Below are positions 9,213 to 18,644 of a DNA stretch of 64,000 bases, in pieces; the first letter of the stretch is position 1; each line of letters begins with the position of its first letter. The DNA comes from Leptospira harrisiae (lineage in GTDB: Bacteria; Spirochaetota; Leptospiria; Leptospirales; Leptospiraceae): contig NZ_NPDX01000005.1 in NCBI RefSeq assembly GCF_002811945.1, forward strand, positions 62,001-126,000, given 5' to 3'. A program made the translations under genes and the position numbers. The notes below the pieces were generated by a model, which saw only the letters and a list, made by a program, of their open reading frames with translations, did not search any database and was not told the origin of the DNA.

Positions 9213-11039
9213 TTGCAAACACCTGACCGACCTAAGTCAAAAAATCTCCGCGTCCTCTCTAAAACTTTTTCTTATTTAAAACCATACAGATTCCAAATGA
9301 CCCTTTCCTCCTTGGCTCTCCTTTTTACAGCCGGAGTGACTTTGGGACTCGGCCAAGGATTACGTCATTTAGTCGATGCGGGATTTTCAGCTAGATCCAA
9401 ACAAGAATTAGGTTACTCGCTTGCCTTTATCATTTTAGTGGGAATCTTCCTTGCGATTGGAACTTACATTCGTCATTATGCAGTTTCTTGGATTGGAGAA
9501 CGTGTGGCCTCAGACATTCGTCGAGATGTGTTCAAACATATCATCTTCATCCATCCCAGTTTTTTTGAAATGAATTCTCCTGGTGAAATCCAATCGCGAA
9601 TCACAACAGATACTACACTCATCCAAACCGTAATCGGATCTTCTGCCTCCATTGCCCTTCGCAATGTTTTGATGTTTGTGGGAGGAATCATTTTTCTTTT
9701 TATCACCAACGCAAAACTAACAATGATTGTGTTACTGAGTGTTCCTTTCATCGTTTTCCCGATTTTGTTCTATGGAAAAAAAGTAAGGAATTTGTCCCGC
9801 ACCACTCAGGACAAAATTGCAAGCATTGGAACTTACGTCAGTGAATCCCTTCTCAATATAAAAATTTTACAGTCCTTCCACCACCAAGAAGAAGACATTG
9901 AAAAATTTTCACATACTGTCGAAGGTGCATTCGATGTGGCTGTCGCTCGCATCAAACAAAGAGCACTTCTGATTGCGGCAGTCATTCTTTTTATCCTTAC
10001 TGGAATCAGTGCGATGTTATGGATTGGTGGAACAGATGTACTTGAAGGAAAAATTACCGGTGGGGAACTCATCGCATTTTCTTTTTACGCGATCATGGTA
10101 GCCAATAGTGTCGGTGCCGTTTCTGAAGTTCTTGGAGATTTGCAAAGGGCAGCCGGTGCCACCGAGCGATTGATGGAACTTCTTTTATCAGAATCTGAAA
10201 TCAAAGATCCAAAGTTTCCAAAACCAATCGCAGACGTACTACTTCCAACGGAAGGGAATGGATCTATATCTCTCAACGGCTCTTCTAAACAGAAGGGATT
10301 AAAAATCAATTTGGACCATTTGGAATTTTCGTATCCATCTCGTCCGGAGCACAAAGCCATCCGGGGAATTCATTTAGAAATTCCTGCCAACAAAACTACG
10401 GCTCTTGTTGGTCCCTCCGGTGGCGGAAAAAGTACACTCTTTGAACTCATCCTTAGGTTCTACGATCCCACTGCAGGAAAAATTCTTATCGAAGGTGTCG
10501 ACCTTAGAGAATTGGCATTAAAAGATTTAAGATCTCTCATTGGCTTTGTTCCCCAACAACCCATTCTCTTTAGTGGAACTTTGCGAGAGAACATTGCTTA
10601 CGGAAAACCAAATGCAAGTTTTGAAGAAATTGAAAAGGCTGCGGCCAGTGCTTATGTTACGGAATTTTTAAACCAACTTCCTGATGGGTATGATACTAAC
10701 TTGGGACATTTAGGAACTAGACTTTCCGGTGGACAAAAACAAAGAATCGCTATCGCAAGAGCCATCCTTCGCAACCCAAGAATTCTTTTACTAGATGAAG
10801 CCACGTCCGCTCTCGATTCGGAATCAGAACAAATGATTCAGCGGGCTTTGGATTTTTTAGTGAAAGAAAGAACTACCATTATGATTGCACATAGACTTTC
10901 TACAGTTGTGAAATCCGATCAGATTGTTGTAGTTAAAGAAGGGGAGATTGAGTCCGTCGGAACACATGACGAACTCATTCGAAAAAGTGAATTGTATGAA
11001 CGTTTGGCGAAACTACAGTTTCACACCGAGCTGCTCTAA
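9213..11039 (+). CDS. ABC exporter, fused membrane and ATPase domains (MsbA/lipid-exporter type)
   Basis: The 608-residue half-transporter has six membrane helices in residues 1-330 and an ATPase domain with Walker A GPSGGGKST, Q-loop FVPQQPILFSG, signature LSGGQKQRIAIARA, Walker B ILLLDEATSALD and switch His in AHRLST. All ATPase residues are intact, so a homodimer should be active. The family exports lipid A, lipids, peptides or drugs; MsbA-like is the likeliest group but the substrate cannot be read from sequence. Start is TTG 9213, after AAGGA. The last 27 bases overlap the end of parB on the other strand. Confidence 0.93.
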   Translation: MQTPDRPKSKNLRVLSKTFSYLKPYRFQMTLSSLALLFTAGVTLGLGQGLRHLVDAGFSARSKQELGYSLAFIILVGIFLAIGTYIRHYAVSWIGERVASDIRRDVFKHIIFIHPSFFEMNSPGEIQSRITTDTTLIQTVIGSSASIALRNVLMFVGGIIFLFITNAKLTMIVLLSVPFIVFPILFYGKKVRNLSRTTQDKIASIGTYVSESLLNIKILQSFHHQEEDIEKFSHTVEGAFDVAVARIKQRALLIAAVILFILTGISAMLWIGGTDVLEGKITGGELIAFSFYAIMVANSVGAVSEVLGDLQRAAGATERLMELLLSESEIKDPKFPKPIADVLLPTEGNGSISLNGSSKQKGLKINLDHLEFSYPSRPEHKAIRGIHLEIPANKTTALVGPSGGGKSTLFELILRFYDPTAGKILIEGVDLRELALKDLRSLIGFVPQQPILFSGTLRENIAYGKPNASFEEIEKAAASAYVTEFLNQLPDGYDTNLGHLGTRLSGGQKQRIAIARAILRNPRILLLDEATSALDSESEQMIQRALDFLVKERTTIMIAHRLSTVVKSDQIVVVKEGEIESVGTHDELIRKSELYERLAKLQFHTELL

Positions 11040-11909
11040 AATCCTTTCCATGTCATTTAGGTTGGCGTAAGAAAAAACAATTTTCCCTTTTCCATTAGTT
11101 TCATTGTGGGCTACTTCCACTTTGGAACTATATTTGTTTCTGAGTTTGGATTCTAATTTTACAATACTCGCATCTCGTTTATCAGCACCGAAAGATGTAG
11201 ATTTTGATTTTTTATCCGGGTGCAAAAGGTTAGAAACAAAGTTTTCTACCTCTCGAACATTCCAACCTTCCGCAATTACCTTCTGACCCACTTCCAATTG
11301 TTTTTTAGGATCGGGAATGGAGAGAAGAGGGCGGGCCTGACCTTCCGAAAGTTTTCCTTCCTTCACCAAGTCTTGTAATAATTTGGGAAGGGAAAGAAGG
11401 CGAATTAAGTTAGAAATGGTAGCACGGTTTTTTCCCACTCGAGTCGCAAGGTCAGTTACCTTTAACCCTCGTTTGTCGATAATCGCTTGGTAAGCCAAGG
11501 CTTCATCCATTGGATTTAGGTTTTCTCTTTGGATGTTTTCGATAAGGGCTAGTTCCATCATATCCGCTTCCGAAAGATCGCGAACAATCGCTGGAATTTT
11601 CGCGAAGCCAGCAAGTTTGCATGCGCGTAATCTTCTTTCACCGGCTACCAATAGAAATCCTGATCCTGAAGGATTTTTTTGTACAACGATCGGTTGGATC
11701 ACTCCATGTTCTACAATGGTATTAGATAATTCTTGAATGGAGGCATCCGAAAATTGTTTTCTTGGTTGGTGTGGGTTTGGTAAAATTTCTGTGACTTTAA
11801 TTTCTCTTAGGCCAGTTTGTTCGTCTTTAGAAATCTCAACGTTGTTTTCATTTACAGGAATTAAATTCCCAAGTCCTCTTCCTAAAACTTTTCCTTTGCC
11901 GAGTGCCAT
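11013..11909 (-). CDS. parB: Chromosome partitioning protein ParB
   Basis: ParB binds parS, spreads as a CTP-dependent clamp and moves origins with ParA. The 298 residues show NPHQPRKQF and GVIQPIVV, the CTP-binding GERRLRACKLAG box, ENIQRENLNPMDEALAY, a helix-turn-helix (LATRVGKNRATISNLIRLL) and a C-terminal dimer domain. It follows parA by 4 bases. parS-like sequences lie at 13172-13187 and 14131-14146, close to this gene and about 5-6 kb from dnaA. Confidence 0.97.
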   Translation of the reverse strand: MALGKGKVLGRGLGNLIPVNENNVEISKDEQTGLREIKVTEILPNPHQPRKQFSDASIQELSNTIVEHGVIQPIVVQKNPSGSGFLLVAGERRLRACKLAGFAKIPAIVRDLSEADMMELALIENIQRENLNPMDEALAYQAIIDKRGLKVTDLATRVGKNRATISNLIRLLSLPKLLQDLVKEGKLSEGQARPLLSIPDPKKQLEVGQKVIAEGWNVREVENFVSNLLHPDKKSKSTSFGADKRDASIVKLESKLRNKYSSKVEVAHNETNGKGKIVFSYANLNDMERILEQLGVKL

Positions 11910-11913
11910 AATG

Positions 11914-12675
11914 TTATGCCTTCCCTACAATTTCTTCCGCTAAACTTTTATAACTTTTTGCACCCACACCATCTGGATCATAGTAGTTGATTGGTTTTCC
12001 AAAAGAGGGAGCTTCTGACAATTTTACATTTCTTGGAATAACAGTTTCATAAACTTTCTCTTTGAAATAGTTTCGAACATCTTCGGCAACTTGGTTTGCT
12101 AAATTGGTTCGTTTGTCATACATCGTAAGAAGTACTCCTTCGAGTGCGAGTGATGGATTCCATTGAGACTGCACAAGAGAAATAATTCGCATGAGCTGCG
12201 AGAGTCCTTCGAGAGCAAAGTACTCTGTTTGCAAAGTGATCATCACTGACTGAGAAGCACAGAGGGCATTGATAGTAAGAACACCGAGTGAAGGAGGACA
12301 ATCGATTAGAATATAATCATAAGATTCTTTCACAGATGCCAAAGCATCTTTCAATTTGAATTCCTTTCTTTCCATTCCAAGAAAATCCACTTCCAAACCG
12401 GAGAGGTTGATGTTGGAAGGAATGATATCCAAATTGTTTACGAAAGTTTTTTGAACCGCTTCTCTTGCAGAGAGTTCACCAATCAAAACTTCATAGGTAG
12501 TTTTTTGTAAAGACTGCACTTCCAACCCAAGTCCAGAACCTGAGTTCCCTTGCGGATCGATATCAAGGAGCAAAACTTTTTTTCCCAAATCAACAAGATT
12601 GGATGCCAAGTTTATCGCTGTTGTCGTTTTACCGACTCCACCTTTTTGATTACTGATAGAAACAATTTTACCCAT
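11914..12675 (-). CDS. parA: Chromosome partitioning ATPase ParA (Soj)
   Basis: The 253-residue product has the deviant Walker A box [16 protein letters not shown] near the start, the switch-I region [13 protein letters not shown], and Walker [14 protein letters not shown]. It has no N-terminal DNA-binding domain, which marks the chromosomal Soj type. ParA-ATP dimers coat the nucleoid and pull ParB-parS complexes apart. Its 3' neighbour is parB; its 5' end overlaps rsmG by 8 bases. Confidence 0.97.
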   Translation of the reverse strand: MGKIVSISNQKGGVGKTTTAINLASNLVDLGKKVLLLDIDPQGNSGSGLGLEVQSLQKTTYEVLIGELSAREAVQKTFVNNLDIIPSNINLSGLEVDFLGMERKEFKLKDALASVKESYDYILIDCPPSLGVLTINALCASQSVMITLQTEYFALEGLSQLMRIISLVQSQWNPSLALEGVLLTMYDKRTNLANQVAEDVRNYFKEKVYETVIPRNVKLSEAPSFGKPINYYDPDGVGAKSYKSLAEEIVGKA

Positions 12676-13411
12676 TCTTGCTTTTCGTCTCCTTTACGAT
12701 TTCTTTCCAGTCGCGGGGGAATCCCTTTTTGGGAAGGGAATTCTTTTGTAGTATTTTTATATGTCTCTTTCCCACAAACTCTAATTCAGGAATTGGAATT
12801 TCTTTTTTCATAAAGAACCCATTGTTGCTAAGGACTTCAGTTTCTTTATCCAAATCTTGGTAGGGTTGCGCAAGGAAGGGACATAAGATTCCTTTTTGTT
12901 TTACCATCCTTGTTGTGACTTCTGCAATGTATGGATAGGGAACCATTGCTCTAGAAGTGACTACATCGAAATTAGAATTAATTTCTTCCGTGCGTGCGTA
13001 GATAAACTCCACTCGCTTTTTGACTTTGGAAAGACTTCCTGTTTCGATTTCTGTTTCAAGAAGTGCGAGTTTTCGTTTTTGAGAATCCACGAGAAAAACA
13101 TGCGGTGCTTTTTTTAAGAGAGCAAAGAGAAATCCGGGAAGACCTGGCCCCGTTCCTACATCGGCAACATTTGTTTCACGTGAAACATATCCGGTAACTT
13201 TCAGTTTCCAGACATAGATCATCGATTCAATAATATGTCTCTCTAGAATCTTCTCTGAATCATTTCGAGAAAAGAATCCTCCTTTCTCGTTGTCTCGTTT
13301 GAGAAACTCATAAAAGTTTTTCACTAGTTCCCAATCAAACTCTGGCTCTAGCTTGGGGAACAAATCAGGAATGATGGTTTGGATTTCTTCTTGGATGGTT
13401 TTTTCTGACAT
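12668..13411 (-). CDS. rsmG: 16S rRNA (guanine-527-N7)-methyltransferase RsmG
   Basis: RsmG methylates G527 of 16S rRNA; its loss gives low-level streptomycin resistance in other bacteria. The 247-residue product has the SAM site [14 protein letters not shown], followed by [16 protein letters not shown] and [12 protein letters not shown]. Start ATG 13411. It heads the operon rsmG-parA-parB, the usual near-origin arrangement. A perfect parS site is embedded in its coding sequence at 13172-13187. Confidence 0.95.
   Translation of the reverse strand: MSEKTIQEEIQTIIPDLFPKLEPEFDWELVKNFYEFLKRDNEKGGFFSRNDSEKILERHIIESMIYVWKLKVTGYVSRETNVADVGTGPGLPGFLFALLKKAPHVFLVDSQKRKLALLETEIETGSLSKVKKRVEFIYARTEEINSNFDVVTSRAMVPYPYIAEVTTRMVKQKGILCPFLAQPYQDLDKETEVLSNNGFFMKKEIPIPELEFVGKRHIKILQKNSLPKKGFPRDWKEIVKETKSKNG
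13172..13187. promoter_or_regulatory. parS centromere site (perfect 16-base consensus)
   Basis: The sequence is TGTTTCACGTGAAACA, a perfect palindrome identical to the widely conserved bacterial parS consensus bound by ParB. It lies inside rsmG, about 1.3 kb from parB and 5.5 kb from dnaA. Confidence 0.93.
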
Positions 13412-13469
13412 AATCTCGTTATCGTTTTAAATGAATTCGCCGATGTCTCCTGTAGGAGAACTCTTTTCC

Positions 13470-14195
13470 ATGATTCGAATCATTAGTTTTTTAATCATCC
13501 TTTCCTTTCCTATTTTAGGTTACACACCCGGCAAGTGGTCCCACAAAGATGCATACTTATTTAAAAAAGTTAAAAAAGTTCCGAACAAAGAAATTGTCCG
13601 TAACGCCGAAGGTCAGGTTGTTTATGTCGCTGAATACGAATACAACAGTGACGGAAAATTAATTACAGAAACTTATTCAGATAAAGAAGGGAAGGGTGAC
13701 GGCAAAACAACATTCCGTTATACAGATGGCCTGCTTTCTAGCGAAGAAGTATATGACAACGGTGGCCACCTAGTCGAACGAAAAGATTTCCAATTCAAAG
13801 GTCGCGCTTTGAAAAAGATGAATGTAAAAGATGGGGAAGGGAGATTACTAATTGTTTATTCGATCGAGAGTGATGGGGAAGGAAATGTTTTTGCAGCAGA
13901 AGGTAAAAACCTAGAAACCAAAGACAATGAATCGTTTCGATTTCAAATCGATCCAAAACATCCCAACGTACAAATCCAATATCTGACTGATGATAAGAAG
14001 AAAGGTCTTGGTGAAATTCATTTTAAGTTTGATGCAAAAGGAAACCTAGTGGAGAGAGAATTCTTCCAAGGTGAAAACCGCCGTGTGCATAAACTGAAAT
14101 ACAAAGCAGATGGAAGTCTGGAGTCACATTCGTTTCACGTGAAACAAGGGGACAATTGGATCTTGGAAAAGACCCACGTCCTTGTTTACGAATAG
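13470..14195 (+). CDS. Secreted protein with YD/MORN-like repeats, function unknown
   Basis: From ATG 13470 (AGGAGA about 11 bases upstream) the 241-residue product begins with a signal peptide IRIISFLIILSFPILGY. The rest is a series of short beta-hairpin repeats of the form Y-x-x-D-G-x-L-x-x-E, for example YEYNSDGKLITETYSD, FRYTDGLLSSEEVYD and FKFDAKGNLVEREFF, resembling YD or MORN-type repeats. No enzyme motif is seen. The open frame extends to ATG 13431 without a ribosome site. It separates rsmG from mnmG, which are neighbours in many genomes, and carries a parS-like site in its last part. Confidence 0.75.
   Translation: MIRIISFLIILSFPILGYTPGKWSHKDAYLFKKVKKVPNKEIVRNAEGQVVYVAEYEYNSDGKLITETYSDKEGKGDGKTTFRYTDGLLSSEEVYDNGGHLVERKDFQFKGRALKKMNVKDGEGRLLIVYSIESDGEGNVFAAEGKNLETKDNESFRFQIDPKHPNVQIQYLTDDKKKGLGEIHFKFDAKGNLVEREFFQGENRRVHKLKYKADGSLESHSFHVKQGDNWILEKTHVLVYE
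14131..14146. promoter_or_regulatory. parS-like site (one base from consensus)
   Basis: The sequence CGTTTCACGTGAAACA matches the parS consensus at 15 of 16 bases; the 14-base core palindrome is intact. It lies inside the repeat-protein gene, 0.95 kb from the perfect site and on the dnaA side of it. Confidence 0.85.
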
Positions 14196-14453
14196 AAAAA
14201 TTTAGAACAAGAAAGTAGGTATCGATTGAATCATCAAAGGTTGATAGTTACAAATTTTAAAACTTAGAAGGGATACTTGCTGAAATTAAAAAGAGATTCA
14301 AAGTGAAAGAACAATTATCTTAGCTCAAATCCAAAATTTGATTTCAGATAGTTAAAAGTTTACCGTTGGTCTTTCAAAGATCTGCTTTTTAAATTCTGCG
14401 ATACAGCCTTGATGTGTCGTACTCAGAATTACGACGCAACGAAGATGGTATAA
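14196..14453. other. Non-coding gap between the repeat protein and mnmG
   Basis: The full gap runs to 14521. Apart from the hairpin at 14454-14488 I see no gene, tRNA or repeat here. Short in-frame stretches exist on the + strand but are interrupted by stops and lack start sites. Confidence 0.5.
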
Positions 14454-14488
14454 AAAAAGCCAAGAAGGATAATCCCACTTGGCTTTTT
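14454..14488. terminator. Bidirectional rho-independent terminator
   Basis: Arms AAAAAGCCAAG (14454-14464) and CTTGGCTTTTT (14478-14488) are perfect reverse complements around a 13-base loop. A-run and T-run flank the GC stem on both sides, so it can stop transcription from the repeat-protein gene and from mnmG, which converge here. Confidence 0.88.
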
Positions 14489-14521
14489 GATTTCGAAGAA
14501 AGCTAGTCGTTTGTTTTCTAA

Positions 14522-16396
14522 TTACCGTCGATCCACCAAATGATAGAGCAGAAGATCCACATCAGAAGGATCGACGCCTGAGATATGGAGAGCATTTTCT
14601 AAATTCATAGGGCGGTGTTTTTCTAACTTCACAACTGCTTCTGTCTTCAAACCTTTCACTGCGGCGTAATCAAAATCATTAGGAATCTGAAAGTTTAAAA
14701 ACTTCTTACGGTATTCAATCGTTTCCAATTCTCGTTTTAGATAGCCTTCGTATTTGACTTCCATTTCCAAAACTGCCTTTTCATCTTCGTTTAAGTTTTC
14801 CAGTTCGGGTACGAAAGTTTCGATGTCTTCAATTTTGATATCAGATCGTTTTAAAAACGAAGCTACCGTGTGACCAAATTTATAATTTTCAATCTTCTTC
14901 TCTTCTAAAACTTTTGTGAGTTCCTCTGTTGGCTTCATAGAAGTCACAAACATTTGCGTTTTGATTTTATCGATCCGAGCATAACGATCTTTCATATCTG
15001 TATAGAGAGATTCGTCTACAAGTCCCATCTCATATCCATATTGCATGAGTCTTTGGTCGGCGTTGTCTTGGCGGAGAAGCAACCGATACTCAGCCCGGCT
15101 TGTGAACATTCGGTAAGGATCTTCCACACCTTTATAAACCAAATCATCCACGAGAACTCCGATGTAAGATTCACTTCGTTTGAAAAGAATCGGTTCTTCT
15201 TTTCTTACAGAACGAATGACATTGTATGCAGCAACAAGTCCTTGTGCCGCCGCTTCTTCGTAACCAGTCGTTCCGTTGATTTGACCTGCGTGATAAAGAC
15301 CTTTTACTTTTTTAGTTTCGAGTGTGGGATTCAGTTCTGTCGGATCTACAAAATCATATTCGATGGCGTAACCCGGACGCATGAGTTCTACTTCTTCTAA
15401 ACCTTTGATGCTACGAAGAAACTTCCATTGCACTTCCTCAGGCAAACTTGTAGAAACTCCATTGAGATACATCTCGTTGGTTTCATATCCTTCCGGTTCG
15501 ATAAAAATTTGGTGGCGATCTCTTTCCGCAAACCGAACCACCTTATCTTCAATCGAAGGACAATACCTTGGGCCAATACTTTTGATCTGACCCGAATACA
15601 TCGGTGAGAATTCTAAGTTTTGTTTGATGAGTTCATGAGTGGTGTCGTTGGTGTAAGTGATGTAACAAGGAATTTGTTTACGATCGATCTTAGCAGTTGA
15701 AAAAGAAAAGGGACGAGGGTTCTCATCACCATCTTGTACATCGAGTCCATCAAAGTTAATGGAATTTTTGTGAACACGAGCGGGGGTTCCTGTTTTCAGT
15801 CTTCCGAGTCTTAATTCAAAACGAGCAAGCGTGTGTGATAAACCTTTGGTTGTTGGTTCCCCGATCCGACCAGATTCTTTTTGATAAGTTCCAATATGAA
15901 TCACACTCGATAAAAAAGTTCCTGTGGTTAGGATCACATGATTTGTATAAAAAGTAAATCCACGACCAGTGACGACACCAGTCACTTGGTTTCCTTCCAC
16001 AATTAAATCTTCTACGGTGTCTTGTCTGATAGATAGAGTTTTTAATTTTTCCAACTGGTGTTTGATCATGAGCTGGTATTGTTTTTTCTCTGCTTGTGCG
16101 CGCGGGGCCCAAACCGAAGGACCCTTGGATGTGTTTAACATCTTAAATTGAATTCCGGTTTGATCAATCACCCGACCCATGAGTCCACCAAGTGCATCCA
16201 CTTCGCGAACCATATGTCCTTTTGCAATCCCACCAATGGCAGGATTGCAACTCATCTGTCCGATGGTATCTAAGTTCATTGTGATGAGTAAAGTTTTGAG
16301 TCCCGCTTTGGCAGAGATATAAGCAGCTTCTGTTCCGGCATGACCGGCTCCGACAACGATACAATCAAATTGGTTGGGATAAAAGGATGGATTCAT
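14522..16396 (-). CDS. mnmG: tRNA uridine-5-carboxymethylaminomethyl(34) synthesis protein MnmG (GidA)
   Basis: MnmG with MnmE modifies wobble uridine 34 of several tRNAs using FAD and methylene-THF. The 624-residue length is typical. Seen are the FAD-binding [12 protein letters not shown] at residues 12-23, [30 protein letters not shown] and [16 protein letters not shown], followed by the C-terminal helical domain that binds MnmE. mnmE is not in this window. A terminator lies 34 bases past its stop. Confidence 0.98.
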   Translation of the reverse strand: MNPSFYPNQFDCIVVGAGHAGTEAAYISAKAGLKTLLITMNLDTIGQMSCNPAIGGIAKGHMVREVDALGGLMGRVIDQTGIQFKMLNTSKGPSVWAPRAQAEKKQYQLMIKHQLEKLKTLSIRQDTVEDLIVEGNQVTGVVTGRGFTFYTNHVILTTGTFLSSVIHIGTYQKESGRIGEPTTKGLSHTLARFELRLGRLKTGTPARVHKNSINFDGLDVQDGDENPRPFSFSTAKIDRKQIPCYITYTNDTTHELIKQNLEFSPMYSGQIKSIGPRYCPSIEDKVVRFAERDRHQIFIEPEGYETNEMYLNGVSTSLPEEVQWKFLRSIKGLEEVELMRPGYAIEYDFVDPTELNPTLETKKVKGLYHAGQINGTTGYEEAAAQGLVAAYNVIRSVRKEEPILFKRSESYIGVLVDDLVYKGVEDPYRMFTSRAEYRLLLRQDNADQRLMQYGYEMGLVDESLYTDMKDRYARIDKIKTQMFVTSMKPTEELTKVLEEKKIENYKFGHTVASFLKRSDIKIEDIETFVPELENLNEDEKAVLEMEVKYEGYLKRELETIEYRKKFLNFQIPNDFDYAAVKGLKTEAVVKLEKHRPMNLENALHISGVDPSDVDLLLYHLVDRR

Positions 16397-16565
16397 ATTA
16401 TGTCTTCTTAGTAATTCAGTTCTTATAAAAAAGCGAGGGAGAGAGATTAGAGAATCTACTCCTTAGAACGATATCAAAATCATCGGCCTAAGCTTCGAGA
16501 GAAAAAAAGATAAAATTCATTTTCTAATTTTGAAACTCCAGAAGATTGGAGTGATAGGAATCTCA

Positions 16566-17489
16566 ATGGCTCAGAATTCATTCCCTTATACATATTTCGA
16601 AGGAAAGATCGTTCCTTCCGAGGACGCAAAAGTCAGTGTCCAAACCCACGCCTTACAATATGGGACAGGAGTCTTCGGTGGAATCCGTGGATACTATAAC
16701 GAAGCAAAAAAAAACCTTTATGTCTTCCGATTGCCAGAACATTGTAAACGACTCGTGAACTCCACAAAGATCATGCAGCTACAAATTCAAATTACACCGG
16801 AAGAGATCCAATCCATCATCTTGGATCTGCTTCGTAAAAATGAAGCCAAACAAAATGTATACTTACGACCTTTCATTTATACTTCTGCCTTACAACTTTC
16901 ACCACGTTTCCATGATGTGAAAGCAGACATCACTGTTTATGCTTTGAAGTTGGATGATTACCTTGATACACAAAATGGACTTACCACTATCGTTTCTTCT
17001 TGGCAAAGATTTTCTGATAACCAAATTCCTACTCTTTCTAAAGTGAGTGGAGGGTATGTGAACTCTGCTCTTGCAAAATCAGAAGCGGTTCAAAATGGAA
17101 TGGACGAAGCTATCTTTTTAGATGCGAGAGGATTTGTATCCGAAGGATCTGCAGAAAATCTTTTTATCGTTCGTGATGGAGTGATCCATACACCTACCAT
17201 TCCTTCTTCTATTTTAGAAGGGATCACTCGACGTAGTATCATTCAAATTGCAAAAGATTTAGGAATCCAAGTTGTCGAAAGAGACATTGCACGTTCTGAA
17301 CTTTATATCGCTGATGAATTATTTTTTTCAGGTACTGGTGTGCAAGTGGCTTGGGTGAAAGAAGTAGATCGTCGTGTGATTGGAAATGGAAACATAGGTC
17401 CCATTACCAAAAAAATCCAATCTATCTTTTTTGAAGCGGTTCGTGGTGAACAACCAAGTTATATGAACTGGCTGACACCGGTATACTAA
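16566..17489 (+). CDS. ilvE: Branched-chain amino acid aminotransferase
   Basis: The 307-residue class IV PLP enzyme carries out the last step of Val, Leu and Ile synthesis. Visible are HALQYGTGVFGGIRGY, VYLRPFIY, the region of the Schiff-base lysine (LSKVSGGYVNSALAKSEA), FVSEGSAENLFIV, LEGITRRSI and FFSGTGVQVAWV. ATG 16566 is chosen because AGGA precedes it by 8 bases and the family starts near here; the frame opens at 16530. A D-amino-acid or other class IV aminotransferase is less likely given the length and motifs. holB follows after 6 bases. Confidence 0.93.
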   Translation: MAQNSFPYTYFEGKIVPSEDAKVSVQTHALQYGTGVFGGIRGYYNEAKKNLYVFRLPEHCKRLVNSTKIMQLQIQITPEEIQSIILDLLRKNEAKQNVYLRPFIYTSALQLSPRFHDVKADITVYALKLDDYLDTQNGLTTIVSSWQRFSDNQIPTLSKVSGGYVNSALAKSEAVQNGMDEAIFLDARGFVSEGSAENLFIVRDGVIHTPTIPSSILEGITRRSIIQIAKDLGIQVVERDIARSELYIADELFFSGTGVQVAWVKEVDRRVIGNGNIGPITKKIQSIFFEAVRGEQPSYMNWLTPVY

Positions 17490-17495
17490 AGACAA

Positions 17496-18428
17496 ATGGC
17501 TGATGCTTTGTTTTCATTCGACCAAGTGTCAGGCCAAGATGTTGCACTGACTTACTTAAAATCTTTTTTAAAAGATAGGTCACGAATTCCTGGTTCCATT
17601 ATTTTTTATGGACCCGATGGAGTGGGGAAGTGGACGGCAGCAGAAAGATTCTCGAGACAACTCCTTTGTTTAGAAGGAACCTCTTGTGGAGTTTGTGATT
17701 CTTGTCGCCAATTTATGAAGGGTGTGCATCCCGACTTCATTCAATTTCCCAGAAGAAAAAACATAGCCATTGGAAAAGAAAAAGATCCGGAAGATTTTAC
17801 CATCCGATGGTTGTTATCAGCAAGAATTCCTTTCAAACCACATACATCAGATTACCGAGTTGTTTTATTTCCAGAAGCCAATCGCATTAATAATGAAGCA
17901 GAAACCACTCTTCTGAAAACTTTAGAAGAACCTCCTGCACATACAAAGTTCATTCTAATCGTTAACGATTTAAAAAATTTAAAACCAACCATCGTATCAC
18001 GATCTGTTTGTGTTCCTTTCAACTATCTCCCTCAAAACGAAATCAAAAAAATTCGTAGAGATGAAATGACTGAATCCAAACTTTATTATGGCGGATCACT
18101 GAATCCCTTTGAAATCTCAGATGAATTTTTAGAAGAGTGGCATGAAAATGTGAGAGAACATTGTCATGATTCGATTTTACTTTTTAAGTTAGAAAACTGG
18201 GTGCGAGACCAACTCGGAGAATTCCGTTCTAATAAAGAAGGACTTACAGGAATTGATTTTTTAGAAATGATTTGTTTGTTACTTCTCTATGAATACAGAC
18301 AAAAAAACTTTGAAGCCAATGTAGGAAGAATTGAAGCTATTTTAGATTTTAAAATGAAACTTCATTATGAAATTCCTGCACTCGAGTATGTTCTTTTATC
18401 ACAATTATTTTTACGTTTAGCCACATAG
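17496..18428 (+). CDS. holB: DNA polymerase III delta prime subunit (clamp-loader stator)
   Basis: The 310-residue product has a RuvA/AAA-type core: YGPDGVGKWTAAERF near residue 38, a four-Cys zinc module (CGVCDSC with an earlier Cys), LKTLEEPPAHTKFILIV, and VSRSVCVPF where ATP-binding subunits have SRC. The Walker A Thr/Ser is replaced by Trp, which fits a non-ATP-binding delta prime. It partners with tau (dnaX, left edge) and delta (holA, 31926-33035). The gene follows ilvE closely, an unusual neighbour. Confidence 0.9.
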   Translation: MADALFSFDQVSGQDVALTYLKSFLKDRSRIPGSIIFYGPDGVGKWTAAERFSRQLLCLEGTSCGVCDSCRQFMKGVHPDFIQFPRRKNIAIGKEKDPEDFTIRWLLSARIPFKPHTSDYRVVLFPEANRINNEAETTLLKTLEEPPAHTKFILIVNDLKNLKPTIVSRSVCVPFNYLPQNEIKKIRRDEMTESKLYYGGSLNPFEISDEFLEEWHENVREHCHDSILLFKLENWVRDQLGEFRSNKEGLTGIDFLEMICLLLLYEYRQKNFEANVGRIEAILDFKMKLHYEIPALEYVLLSQLFLRLAT

Positions 18429-18585
18429 ATATAAAAAGCTGATAGTTATTAAAAATTCACCCATTGAAATAACGAACAGCTAACACAAATTATAAGGTAA
18501 ATTCCAGTCAATTCACTTAAGGGACATAATTTTTTTATTCGGTTCGACTATTTTTTCTAGTTTGGATCGTTTTCGGATTTTTCAT

Positions 18586-18616
18586 TTGAATTCTACCTAC
18601 TTGCTAAAAGTATAGT
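18586..18616 (+). promoter_or_regulatory. Possible dnaA promoter
   Basis: TTGAAT at 18586-18591 and TATAGT at 18611-18616, with a long 19-base spacer, lie 28 bases before the TTG start of dnaA. The hexamers are decent but the spacing is not ideal. The 216-base gap holds nothing else I can assign, apart from one GACATAAT at 18523-18530 that recurs in the dnaA-dnaN gap. Confidence 0.35.
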
Positions 18617-18644
18617 ACCCGATTTCACATTTAGGGCGGGAAAC

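Noticed and set aside
16397..16565. T-box or other riboswitch before ilvE
   Set aside because: No T-box sequence and no strong stem before the start; the gap looks like an ordinary divergent promoter region.
17496..18428. Reading the holB product as an active clamp-loader ATPase
   Set aside because: Walker A lacks the Thr/Ser after GK (Trp instead) and the SRC motif is SRS, which fits the non-ATPase delta prime subunit.
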